Shown: positions 23,654 to 31,607 of the stretch, one piece after another | How positions within the stretch are numbered: the stretch's first letter is position 1 | Layout of the letters: every line of letters starts with the position of its first letter | DNA from: Elizabethkingia meningoseptica_A | GTDB taxonomy: Bacteria > Bacteroidota > Bacteroidia > Flavobacteriales > Weeksellaceae | Length of the DNA: 64,000 nt | NCBI RefSeq assembly: GCF_045762675.1 | Contig: NZ_JBJDLK010000004.1 | Location: 1 to 64,000, forward strand | Direction: 5' to 3' | Made by a program: the position numbers and the translations under genes | The notes under the pieces: model-generated | Seen by the model: only the letters and a program-made list of their open reading frames with translations | What the model was told of the DNA's origin: nothing | The model's database searches: none

Positions 23654-26584
23654 ATGAAAAAAATAATCTTCTTCCTGCTTACGCTGTGCTCCGCTTTTAT
23701 ATGGGCACAGCTGCCAACTATTGAAACACCGGATATAAAAGGAAAATTAAAAGAAACAGGTGATGTTTTCCTGCAAAAGCTGGATGTTGACGCTAAGATC
23801 TATGGTAATATTTCTACAACGAAGGTCACTATGGTTTTCCAGAATAAGTCTAACAGGATTTTAGAGGGAAGACTTACTTTTCCGCTTCCGGAAGGTGTTA
23901 CGGTAAGCGGATATGCACTGGATATTAACGGACAACTCCGCCAGGCTGTTCCTGTGGAAAAAGAGAGAGCCAAAGAGGTCTTTGAAACAATTGAAAAAAG
24001 AAGAGTAGATCCGGGCCTTATAGAAAAGGTGGAGGGAAATAATTTCAGAACACGCATTTATCCGATTCCTGCAAAAGGAAGCAGAACGGTTCAGATTACT
24101 TATAATATGGAGCTGGAAAAATATAATAACGGACTGGGATATTTCTATCCGTTCGATTATAAAAAAGCTATTCAGGACTTCAGTATTAAAGTTCAGGTAT
24201 TTGAAAATCTTGTTACACCAAAATTGACAGAAAGACCTGATGGTGATTTTGACTTCGTGAAAAACGGGAATGTGTGGACAGCACAAATTCATAAAATAAA
24301 TTTTATTCCTAAAGAAAATCTGAAGATAAATATTCCGCTGCAGGAAAATGCGCAAAAGACTTTAATGCAGAAAGCTTCGGAAGGTAATTCTTACTTTATG
24401 TCGTTTATTGATATTGCCGGTCAGGAACGTGTAAAGCCTCTTCCCAAAAAGATTGCTGTGATATGGGATAATTCGCTGAGCCGTTCCGGAATGGATCATA
24501 CCAAAGAATTTCAGTTACTGGATGAATATTTCAAAAAGGTGAAGAATGTTGAAGTTGAAGTTTACTTTTTGAGCAATACTTTCGACAAGGGAAATCAGCA
24601 CAGTATTAAAAATACTGACTGGAGAGCATTGAAAAAAGATCTTGAAAACGTGCATTATGATGGCGGAACTGATTTTAGTACGTTAAAAGAAGTTATTGCT
24701 GATGAAATATTATTGTTTTCTGACGGAATATCGTCTTTTGGAGACTGGAAAACAATAAAGAAAGTTCCGGTATACTGTATTGCGGCAACACCTAAAACAG
24801 ATTATGCGAAACTACGGTATATGGCATTACAAAGTGGTGGTGCATTCATTAATCTTAATCAGAAAGAGGTTTCAGGAGAAGTAAGAAAGCTATTGTATCA
24901 GCCGCTGAACTTCATAGGTATTAAAAATAATGCTGCCGTTTCGGAAGTATACCCTTCAATGCCTGTAGTGGTAACTAATGGATTTTCAATTTCCGGAATT
25001 CTTAATAAGAAATCTACACAGCTGGTATTGCAGTTTGGCTATGGAAAGAATGTTGCTTTTGAAAAAACAATTGAATTAAATGCAGATAAGCACATCACGG
25101 ATGAATGGGAAATCTCAAAATTCTGGGCTCAGAATAAAATCTCTGAACTTGAAATATTTGAGAAGCAAAATAAAGATGAGATTCTCGATTTAGGAAAACA
25201 ATTTGGACTGGTAACGCACAATACAAGTTTAATGGTACTAGAGGATATTAATGATTATGTACGTTACAAGATCCTTCCGCCGCAGGAACTTCGTAAACAA
25301 TATGATGATATTGTAAATAATAAGAATCGTCAGACTGAAGAAGTGAGACGGGATATTATGGCCAGTGCTGAAGCTAAAATGAAAGAACTGAAGGAATGGT
25401 GGAGTAAGGACTTTACGGTTAAGAAAAAATATCCTAAGCCGGAAAGAAAAGAAGTGGTTATAACTCCAACAAATGCTCTTCAGGGGCAGGTTTCAGGAGT
25501 TCAGATTGCGCAGGGAGATAATGCAAGATTAGAGGAAGTCGTAGCATATAGTGTAAGCCCAAGTTCAAGTAATGCACGGCTAAGAAGGGCAGAGGAGTCT
25601 AAATCTGCGGCTGTAGATAAGAAGCTTATTAATGATGCTTTTAGCCAGAAAGGAAATATAAGAACTGTTGAGGTAAAATCCGATAAAGAATATATGAAAC
25701 TGTTTGCAGGAAAGAATGTCAATCAGATTTATAGCGTGTATCTTCAGGAGAGAAACAGGTATTTTGATACGCCTAGTTTTTATCTGGATGTTGCCCAACT
25801 GTTATTTAAAAACGGAAATAAAGATTTGGGGTTAAAAGTATTAAGTGCTATTGCTGATCTGGATCTGGAAAATGAAGAATTGTTTAAAACATTAGTGTAT
25901 CAGCTGAAACAAACAGGGCATTTTGAAAAGGAATACTGGATTGCCAAAAAAATATTGGAATGGAGACCTCATGATCCTCAAAGTTACAGGGATCTTGCTT
26001 TAGCAGCTGAAGATTTAGGAAAGTATCAGGAAGCTTTGGACAACCTGTATAAGATTCTTACAATATCCTATACCAATGAAATAGCCAACCGTGATCTGGG
26101 TATTGAAGAAACGGTACTGATGGAAATAAATGAACTGATCAGTCTACATAAAAATCAACTGGATATCAGCAGGATCAATCCTAAACTTATTGCAGATCTA
26201 CCGGTAAATGTCCGTGTGGTGCTTAACTGGAATAAAGATAATACCGACATCGATTTATGGGTGACAGATCCTAATGGTGAGCGCTGTATGTACAATCATA
26301 AGAGTACTGAAATAGGAGGAAGGCTAAGTAATGACTTTACAAGAGGCTTCGGACCGGAACAGTTTCTTTTGAAAAAAGCAATAAAAGGTAAGTATAAAAT
26401 AGAAACGAATTTTTTCGGAGACAGTCAGGTTTCGGTTTCAGGACCAACAATTATAATGGCAGAAGTCTTTATTAATTATGCAACAGGCAGACAGGAACGG
26501 AAAATTGTCGTTTTTCATAGTGACAGAAAAGAAAACTCCACTGAAAACAAAGAGGGAACATTAATAGGGGAATTTGAATTTTGA
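23654..26584 (+). CDS. Secreted VIT/VWA/DUF2135 multidomain protein
   Basis: 976 aa from the ATG that opens a signal peptide (MKKIIFFLLTLCSAFIWAQ); in-frame ATGs at 23627 and 23636 are upstream extras. Order: VIT domain (about 30-150, GRLTFPLPEGVTVSGYALDING), VWA domain (about 265-400, MIDAS DNSLS at 270), and a region near 605-640 that looks like a TonB-plug segment (NALQGQVSGVQI followed by LEEVVAYSV). Repeats of TPR type follow (about 710-840), then a C-terminal DUF2135 domain (from about 852, DIDLWVTDPNGE). Probably periplasmic or surface located. Monocistronic with a terminator. Function unknown. Confidence 0.85.
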   Translation: MKKIIFFLLTLCSAFIWAQLPTIETPDIKGKLKETGDVFLQKLDVDAKIYGNISTTKVTMVFQNKSNRILEGRLTFPLPEGVTVSGYALDINGQLRQAVPVEKERAKEVFETIEKRRVDPGLIEKVEGNNFRTRIYPIPAKGSRTVQITYNMELEKYNNGLGYFYPFDYKKAIQDFSIKVQVFENLVTPKLTERPDGDFDFVKNGNVWTAQIHKINFIPKENLKINIPLQENAQKTLMQKASEGNSYFMSFIDIAGQERVKPLPKKIAVIWDNSLSRSGMDHTKEFQLLDEYFKKVKNVEVEVYFLSNTFDKGNQHSIKNTDWRALKKDLENVHYDGGTDFSTLKEVIADEILLFSDGISSFGDWKTIKKVPVYCIAATPKTDYAKLRYMALQSGGAFINLNQKEVSGEVRKLLYQPLNFIGIKNNAAVSEVYPSMPVVVTNGFSISGILNKKSTQLVLQFGYGKNVAFEKTIELNADKHITDEWEISKFWAQNKISELEIFEKQNKDEILDLGKQFGLVTHNTSLMVLEDINDYVRYKILPPQELRKQYDDIVNNKNRQTEEVRRDIMASAEAKMKELKEWWSKDFTVKKKYPKPERKEVVITPTNALQGQVSGVQIAQGDNARLEEVVAYSVSPSSSNARLRRAEESKSAAVDKKLINDAFSQKGNIRTVEVKSDKEYMKLFAGKNVNQIYSVYLQERNRYFDTPSFYLDVAQLLFKNGNKDLGLKVLSAIADLDLENEELFKTLVYQLKQTGHFEKEYWIAKKILEWRPHDPQSYRDLALAAEDLGKYQEALDNLYKILTISYTNEIANRDLGIEETVLMEINELISLHKNQLDISRINPKLIADLPVNVRVVLNWNKDNTDIDLWVTDPNGERCMYNHKSTEIGGRLSNDFTRGFGPEQFLLKKAIKGKYKIETNFFGDSQVSVSGPTIIMAEVFINYATGRQERKIVVFHSDRKENSTENKEGTLIGEFEF

Positions 26585-26598
26585 TTAAATAATTGAAG

Positions 26599-26629
26599 AC
26601 CGGTAAATACAATATTTGCCGGTTTTTTT
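26599..26629 (+). terminator. Terminator of the VIT-domain gene
   Basis: 11-bp stem with one mismatch (26599-26609 and 26613-26623), then seven T. Confidence 0.85.
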
Positions 26630-26759
26630 ATGACCTATCTGTGCGTAAATTCCCTGTTTTCTGATGTTATGGATTATTAATACAGAAATATGATCAGGTT
26701 TTATAATTTTAGTATAGTGTTTTACGTTATGAATAAACTAAACTGAAATATTATTACTT

Positions 26760-27155
26760 ATGAAAAAACTAATTGCTTTATTAAGCGTTATGACATTTTT
26801 GTGTTTGTCGACTACAATGAGTGCTCAGGTATTCGGAATCGGGAAGGGCGGTTCTACAGGATCAGTATCTGAAAAAGATGGGAATATCCATATTGAAGGA
26901 ACCGGCCATCAAAAGACATTTACCTCTGAAGGCGGCGTTCTTCATATTGAGGGCGCGTCCAATACCATTACAGTAAATGGATCATTGTCTAAAGTTATTA
27001 TTGAAGGCGCCGGAAATACGGTATATGTTGACAAAGTCAGCAGTGTGAAAATAGAAGGCGCCGGAACAAAGGTGTATTATAAAACAGCACCTACAAAATC
27101 AGGTAAACCTGCGATCAGCATTTTTGGCGCCGGAAGCGGAGTAGTGAAGAAGTGA
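26760..27155 (+). CDS. Secreted DUF3060 repeat protein
   Basis: 131 aa. Signal peptide (cut near SAQ, residue 23), then a Gly-rich repeat domain. The motif [HIK]IEG[AT][GS] recurs with Ile at 45, 63, 81 and 98 (spacing 18, 18, 17) and a weaker SIFGAGS at about 120. The pattern, with GxxNTVxV strands, is that of DUF3060 and suggests a small beta-solenoid. No catalytic residues. It precedes the double-glycine peptide gene by 70 bp without a terminator, but that gene has its own -7 box. Function unknown. Confidence 0.82.
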   Translation: MKKLIALLSVMTFLCLSTTMSAQVFGIGKGGSTGSVSEKDGNIHIEGTGHQKTFTSEGGVLHIEGASNTITVNGSLSKVIIEGAGNTVYVDKVSSVKIEGAGTKVYYKTAPTKSGKPAISIFGAGSGVVKK

Positions 27156-27160
27156 TAATT

Positions 27161-27168
27161 TATTTTTG
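27161..27168 (+). promoter_or_regulatory. Candidate -7 box of the double-glycine peptide gene
   Basis: TATTTTTG, exact consensus, about 57 nt before the ATG. Confidence 0.4.
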
Positions 27169-27225
27169 TTTTGTTAATGTTTTTTGTAAATTGGTAAAAC
27201 TATAATCATTATAAAACATTAAATT

Positions 27226-27477
27226 ATGAAAAAATTAGAAAAAAATCAATTGAAAGAAATGAACTGTAAAAACTCAATGATAGGCTTAAAGAGATCTGGA
27301 TTGAAATCTATTTTTGGTGGAGTTGAACAGGAGCAACCAACAAGTGAGATTACATCATGGCATTGCAGATGTGGAGGACGTAAGAGCGGAATGACAGTTA
27401 CAGTTGTTAGTGATAACCCTATGGGCTCAGCTATGCTGGCTTGTGGAGGAGAAGCAACCTGCGTTGCAAGCAAATAA
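27226..27477 (+). CDS. Cys-rich peptide with double-glycine leader (RiPP/bacteriocin-like)
   Basis: 83 aa. The N-terminal 32 residues look like a leader: Lys/Leu-rich, amphipathic, ending IFGG (residues 29-32). The following 51 residues form a putative core with four cysteines (C47, C49, C73, C79), Gly-rich and weakly charged. Such leaders are cut by C39-peptidase ABC transporters, and similar genes in flavobacteria are annotated as bacteriocin-like or RiPP precursors. No maturase, transporter or immunity gene is adjacent, so it is an orphan precursor at best. It is flanked by its own -7 box and a strong terminator. Confidence 0.65.
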   Translation: MKKLEKNQLKEMNCKNSMIGLKRSGLKSIFGGVEQEQPTSEITSWHCRCGGRKSGMTVTVVSDNPMGSAMLACGGEATCVASK

Positions 27478-27496
27478 ATTTATTTAATAAATAGCA

Positions 27497-27534
27497 AATA
27501 AAAAAGGTATCAAAATTTTGATACCTTTTTTATT
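27497..27534 (+). terminator. Terminator, 38-bp perfect palindrome
   Basis: Perfect 19+19 palindrome ending in a T run, between the peptide gene and padR. Loop-closing bases would open to leave a 4-base AATT loop. Confidence 0.85.
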
Positions 27535-27548
27535 GATGCATAAGAAAT

Positions 27549-27570
27549 TTATGTATATTTGTTATGTATA
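27549..27570 (+). promoter_or_regulatory. padR promoter with repeated TTATGTATA sites
   Basis: Exact -7 box TATATTTG at 27554-27561, with TTG at 27533-27535 (18-bp spacer). The box is embedded between two direct repeats of TTATGTATA (27549-27557 and 27562-27570), and an inverted CATAA lies at 27539-27543. TTATG/CATAA half-sites over the promoter are consistent with PadR autoregulation. Confidence 0.45.
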
Positions 27571-27582
27571 AGAAAATTAGGT

Positions 27583-27912
27583 ATGTCTAGAAAGAACAAT
27601 AAATTATACAAAGGTACTTTACAGAATATTATCCTGAAGCTACTGGCTCAGGAAGTAAAAATGTATGGTTACCAGATGACACAGCGTGCAAAAGAACTGA
27701 CGAAAGGAGAACTTGAGATGACGGAAGGCGCTTTGTATCCGCTACTACATAAGCTGGAGGATGACGGACTGATCACGTCAGAAATACAAAATATTAACGG
27801 AAGAGATCGTAAATACTATCTGCTTACCGATAAAGGAAAACGTCAACAGGCAGAGCAGGAAGCAGAAATGAAAAGCTATATTCTGAACCTGAATGCTATT
27901 TTTAATATTTAA
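27583..27912 (+). CDS. PadR-family transcriptional regulator
   Basis: 109 aa. Winged helix-turn-helix of the PadR type: LYKGTLQNIILKLLAQEVKMYGYQMTQRAKE, then LEMTEGALYPLLHKLEDDGLI and GRDRKYYLLTDKGK (wing). It is short, lacking the long C-terminal dimerisation helices of PadR-s1, like the small PadR proteins that control adjacent membrane-protein genes. A TTG-initiated extension to 27559 would run through the -7 box, so the ATG at 27583 is used. First gene of a five-gene operon; the next gene starts 11 bp downstream. Confidence 0.92.
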   Translation: MSRKNNKLYKGTLQNIILKLLAQEVKMYGYQMTQRAKELTKGELEMTEGALYPLLHKLEDDGLITSEIQNINGRDRKYYLLTDKGKRQQAEQEAEMKSYILNLNAIFNI

Positions 27913-27923
27913 AACACAAGGAT

Positions 27924-28646
27924 ATGGAGAATCAGGATCAAAAAATAACAACCTATCTGGTTGATAAAAAACTCCCGTTGGATATTCTTCTGGAGGTAAA
28001 AGATCATATGTCAGATCAGGTATCAGCATTGAAATCGGAGAAAGGTTTAAGTTTTGATGAAGCCTTTGAACAGGCAAAAATTTCATGGGAACAAGATTTG
28101 AAAATGAGATTTAGTTTCTTTTCCAACAGGTTCAGTAAGATTACACGCTTGCAGAATAAAATGATGATGCAGAATCAATTTCGCATTTTAAGAAAATCAT
28201 TAATACTAATATTTACAATCTTTTTGTCCACATCCTTTTTTATTTTGTACGTTCCTGAACTATCAAAATATGTACTTCTGGTAATTTATATTATTATAGC
28301 AGTATCGGGAGTTGTATTTTCTATCTATGACAGAAAGTTATTAAAGACAACTAAAGTAAATTATAAAAATAATATTAGCATTTTCCAGAGAAGTACAGGA
28401 AATCTGATGCTGGTGGGTGCTCTTTTTATATTAAATAATAACATTTTCAATTTCGACGAGCGGTTTTTAAAAATTAGCGAAAGTATACAGGCACTGTTTA
28501 TTCAGCATATGTTCTCTTTTAAATCAATAAGCTATTTAATAACGGGGTATATTTTTGTTTTTGGAGTTATACATGGATATATCTGTTATATTAACTATAA
28601 GAAAGCAGTAAGCAAAATAAAAGAAAGAATGGTATTGGAATTTTAA
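27924..28646 (+). CDS. PadR-operon membrane protein 1 (HAAS-like N-terminus)
   Basis: 240 aa. The N-terminal 60 residues carry the pattern shared by all four genes here: Tyr-Leu, (K/R)(K/R)LPLDI, LEVKDHMSDQ, then FDEAFEQAKISWEQDL. Two or more hydrophobic pairs follow: near 89-135 (LILIFTIFLSTSFFILYV, YVLLVIYIIIAVSGVVF), then 158-176 and 204-222. A basic stretch with NISIFQRSTGN sits before the second group. The N-terminal pattern resembles the HAAS domain of membrane proteins paired with PadR regulators; this is my inference. Function unknown. Confidence 0.72.
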   Translation: MENQDQKITTYLVDKKLPLDILLEVKDHMSDQVSALKSEKGLSFDEAFEQAKISWEQDLKMRFSFFSNRFSKITRLQNKMMMQNQFRILRKSLILIFTIFLSTSFFILYVPELSKYVLLVIYIIIAVSGVVFSIYDRKLLKTTKVNYKNNISIFQRSTGNLMLVGALFILNNNIFNFDERFLKISESIQALFIQHMFSFKSISYLITGYIFVFGVIHGYICYINYKKAVSKIKERMVLEF

Positions 28647-28652
28647 TAGATT

Positions 28653-29363
28653 ATGAACACACCATCACAAAATAACCTGATTCGACAGTATTTGCTGGGA
28701 AGAAAATTACCCTGGGATATTCTGTTGGAGGTTGAAGATCATATTCGGGTTCAAGTTCAGGATATGGAAATTTCCAAGCATTTGACTTTTGAAGATGCTT
28801 TTGCTAAAGTTCAGGAAATCTGGGAGAAAGATCTAAGAGTTGATCGTCCGGCACTGACTACCTATGACGAGTTTCTTTCAACTCCTTTTGTAAGGAAAAT
28901 ATATTGGCAAAAGCGTAAAAAGACAATTGTGAAAGCCTCTCTTTTTGCAGTATTAATGCTGTTGTCATTTTTTATTCTTGCAAGGCTTGAAGAAAAAATG
29001 TTTACAAAAACATTTATTATACTGATTACAATAAATGTTGCTGTTCCGATTGTATATTATTTCAGGTATTTCAGAATATTCAGATTTACAGATAAGTTTT
29101 CGAATAAAGTTTCGGTTTTTCAGCGGGAGTTTATGGTCTGGGTTTTTATACTCAATAGTTTCAATTTTATCTGGATTTCCAAACAAACGCTTCCTGACTT
29201 TTACAGGTTGTTAAATTTTCAGAAAGCTGAAGATCCTTTATATGCAGTCTTCTTACTGATATTTACATTGTTTTGGGGAGGAATGGCTTGTTATTGCTTC
29301 TTATTCTACCTGAAATTTGTAAAATCAGTACAATATGTGAAACATCAATTAGCAGCTTTATGA
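28653..29363 (+). CDS. PadR-operon membrane protein 2 (HAAS-like N-terminus)
   Basis: 236 aa, paralog of the preceding gene. N-terminus RQYLLGRKLPWDILLEVEDHIRVQVQ, then LTFEDAFAKVQEIWEKDLR. Hydrophobic segments near 91-107, 113-131, 155-171 and 205-225; KVSVFQREFMVW corresponds to NISIFQRSTGN of protein 1. It starts 6 bp after protein 1, and its stop overlaps the start of protein 3 (ATGA). Function unknown. Confidence 0.72.
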   Translation: MNTPSQNNLIRQYLLGRKLPWDILLEVEDHIRVQVQDMEISKHLTFEDAFAKVQEIWEKDLRVDRPALTTYDEFLSTPFVRKIYWQKRKKTIVKASLFAVLMLLSFFILARLEEKMFTKTFIILITINVAVPIVYYFRYFRIFRFTDKFSNKVSVFQREFMVWVFILNSFNFIWISKQTLPDFYRLLNFQKAEDPLYAVFLLIFTLFWGGMACYCFLFYLKFVKSVQYVKHQLAAL

Positions 29364-30076
29364 TTACTAAAGAACAAGAACAACAGATTAGTCGCTATTT
29401 ATTGGATAGAAAACTTACGCTTGATATTGCGGCAGAGGTATATGACCATATGTTGACGCAGGTTCTTGTATTAATGTCGGAGGGTCAAAAATTTGAAGAA
29501 GCATGGGAAAAAACCAAAGTATCATGGAATGAAGAAATGAAGACTATTTATGACGTATGGTACAGCTTTGATGATATTACGCTTCTGATGAAAAAGTTAA
29601 AACAAAAACATCTGAAAAGCGCATTAAAAAGGACATTGCCGTTTGCTTTTTTAGCTTGGGGGATTCACCTTACAATTTTATGGAGCATTCCAAATGAGCG
29701 GATAGAATGGTTACAGGTGGGTATATGTCTGACTTATTTTATATTATTAGTTTTTTGGGCTTATCAGAATTGGGATTTATTCAGATTACAACGGAAATAT
29801 ACTAACAGACTGAGCATTTATCATGAGTATGTAGTGCTTCCTATGGTTTTGGGGGGCTTTGTCGGCTGGATCGGGAATACTGGTTTTTGGGAAAATATAT
29901 ACCATTTAAAAACGTCTGTACTAACCTTCTCTTTTACCTGGAAAGGAAGTTTTATGCTTGTGGGAGTAACTTTAATGATGATGCTTTTTTACCTGTGTAT
30001 TATTATATCTGCAATTACAATCCGAAAGTACAGAAAGTGTATAGAGAATATACAGCCATTTTTACAAAAAATATAG
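29360..30076 (+). CDS. PadR-operon membrane protein 3 (HAAS-like N-terminus)
   Basis: 238 aa. The reading frame opens at 29273, but the ATG at 29360 overlaps the previous stop as ATGA and begins MITKEQEQQISRYLLDRKLTLDI, matching the paralogs, so it is the start. Shared pattern: AAEVYDHMLTQV and FEEAWEKTKVSWNEEM. Membrane segments near 90-110, 118-137, 160-175 and 196-222; RLSIYHEYVV matches the SIFQR position. It is the most diverged of the four (LTLDI in place of LPLDI). Function unknown. Confidence 0.72.
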   Translation: MITKEQEQQISRYLLDRKLTLDIAAEVYDHMLTQVLVLMSEGQKFEEAWEKTKVSWNEEMKTIYDVWYSFDDITLLMKKLKQKHLKSALKRTLPFAFLAWGIHLTILWSIPNERIEWLQVGICLTYFILLVFWAYQNWDLFRLQRKYTNRLSIYHEYVVLPMVLGGFVGWIGNTGFWENIYHLKTSVLTFSFTWKGSFMLVGVTLMMMLFYLCIIISAITIRKYRKCIENIQPFLQKI

Positions 30077-30080
30077 AATC

Positions 30081-30767
30081 ATGAACACACTTGAGAAAAA
30101 AAAGATTCAGAAATATCTGGAGGATAAAAGACTTCCATTAGATCTCTATATGGAAATTGAAGATCATATTATTTCTCAGATTGAAGAGCTTGAGAACAAC
30201 GGAATGGGGTTTCAGGAAGCTTTTTTACAGGTGCAGTCAAAATGGAAAAAAGAATTGTCTTTTCAGAATTTTAACTTAACAGATATAAAAGCCGTACCCA
30301 AAATTGTGGAAAGAATAAGGAAGGCTTTTATAAGAGAAACATTCCCCAAAGTTTTATTTTTATCTCTGCTCGTATCCCTAATTATGGTTGTCGGGGCGTA
30401 TCAATTGGATAAAGAGAATTTTACAACATTTTATACGAGTGTTTATATAGGAGTTCAGAGTATTTCTGCTCTCGCATTTATTATAAATAGTAAAACCATA
30501 TTATTGAAAAATAAATATAAAAAGCAACAGCTAAATGCTTATCAAAAAATGGTCAATTCATGTGTAGGTTTATGTATGTTCCCATTTATGATGACAATGA
30601 ATGCTCCCAAATATTCGGAAAATTTTTTCAACACATTACATCAGGAAACAAATTGGAAAATACTTTTAGAATTATTGTTTATCATTTACTTTTCAAGTAT
30701 AAGTCTTTTTTCCGCCTTTGTTTTTATAAAATATAAAAAGGAAGTTGCTAAAATGAGACTGGCATAA
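30081..30767 (+). CDS. PadR-operon membrane protein 4 (HAAS-like N-terminus)
   Basis: 228 aa, the last of four tandem paralogs. N-terminus QKYLEDKRLPLDLYMEIEDHIISQIEEL, then MGFQEAFLQVQSKWKKEL. Membrane segments near 88-105, 115-130, 158-172 and 196-215. LNAYQKMVNS takes the SIFQR position. It starts 4 bp after protein 3. A bidirectional terminator follows. Function unknown. Confidence 0.72.
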   Translation: MNTLEKKKIQKYLEDKRLPLDLYMEIEDHIISQIEELENNGMGFQEAFLQVQSKWKKELSFQNFNLTDIKAVPKIVERIRKAFIRETFPKVLFLSLLVSLIMVVGAYQLDKENFTTFYTSVYIGVQSISALAFIINSKTILLKNKYKKQQLNAYQKMVNSCVGLCMFPFMMTMNAPKYSENFFNTLHQETNWKILLELLFIIYFSSISLFSAFVFIKYKKEVAKMRLA

Positions 30768-30804
30768 ATCAGATTTTTTAAAACCTATGAGGTTTCACAT
30801 AACG

Positions 30805-30834
30805 AATAAAAGGAGCATATTTGCTCCTTTTATT
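30805..30834. terminator. Bidirectional terminator between convergent genes
   Basis: Perfect 13-bp stem (30805-30817 with 30822-30834), loop TATT, A-rich on one side and T-rich on the other. It overlaps the stop codon of the leftward gene. Confidence 0.9.
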
Positions 30835-31594
30835 ATTTTTCATTCAGTTCTGTCTGAAATTCAATTAAAGCCCTTACCTGCGCCGCTCTTCGGCTTCCTT
30901 TCTCGATGGCTTTGTCCCATTCTTTTTCAGCATTTTTAGTCTGTCCAATGGCATATAAATAACTTCCTAATATCGTGTGACCTTCAGGTTCATCCAGATC
31001 TATTACTTTTTGAGCTAAAGCCAGAAGTTCAGGATGGGGTTTTATATTCTTTTTTGATAAATCTTTTCCGGATAATAGACCCGGAGTTACTTCAAGCATT
31101 TTGGCACCGAATAAATCCATGCAGGATTTGGCTAAACCTTTATTGCAGAGTTCAGTGTTGAAACTTACAAAATCCGTATCAAATAAAGCTGCTAAATCAC
31201 CCTGATCTTTCTTTTTATCATAATACTGCGCCAGAAGTTCTGCTTTCTTTCGGGACGCTTCAGGATTCTTCCGGTTGTTAGCAGACGCTGTATCTTTATT
31301 TAGCTCCCATACTTCTTTTTCTACCCATGTTGAAATTCCGTAGAGTTTGTTACCCTTGATTTTAAATATGAAAATGTCTTTATCCGGGAATATAATAAGG
31401 CTGTCGTTCCGGGTAAAATAATCACCATGTGCCATTTCACCAATCAGCACTTTGCCGTTGCCGTCGAAATTAAAACTTCCGTAAAGACTTCCTTCTCCTT
31501 TCACGTTATAATAACCATGAAGGGCATTGTCGGCTTTCTGTGCAAGGATAAATACAGATATAAACGTTAGAGTAAATACAATGATCTTTTTCAT
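30833..31594 (-). CDS. Hypothetical secreted protein
   Basis: 253 aa. Signal peptide MKKIIVFTLTFISVFILAQ, then a beta-rich domain of about 80 residues with Gly/aromatic repeats (GYYNVKGEGSLYGSFNFDGNGKVLIG). A helical C-terminal part follows (about 115-253) with a pair of cysteines (LCNKGLAKSCM) and a Sel1/TPR-like end (AKEWDKAIEKGSRRA-type). I do not recognise the family. A -7 box lies five bases before the ATG, so the mRNA may be leaderless. Confidence 0.7.
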   Translation of the reverse strand: MKKIIVFTLTFISVFILAQKADNALHGYYNVKGEGSLYGSFNFDGNGKVLIGEMAHGDYFTRNDSLIIFPDKDIFIFKIKGNKLYGISTWVEKEVWELNKDTASANNRKNPEASRKKAELLAQYYDKKKDQGDLAALFDTDFVSFNTELCNKGLAKSCMDLFGAKMLEVTPGLLSGKDLSKKNIKPHPELLALAQKVIDLDEPEGHTILGSYLYAIGQTKNAEKEWDKAIEKGSRRAAQVRALIEFQTELNEK

Positions 31595-31599
31595 GTGGA

Positions 31600-31607
31600 C
31601 AAAGATA
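31600..31607 (-). promoter_or_regulatory. -7 box five nt before the secreted-protein gene
   Basis: TATCTTTG on the minus strand, exact consensus, located between this gene and the end of the 2H gene, 5 nt from the ATG. Confidence 0.5.

Noticed and set aside
23861..24355. 164-codon leftward frame inside the VIT-domain gene
   Set aside because: Shadow of the VIT coding region. There is no promoter and no recognised motif.
27559..27582. TTG-initiated N-terminal extension of PadR
   Set aside because: The TTG is the last part of the -7 box TATATTTG, so it would not be transcribed; the ATG at 27583 fits the family.
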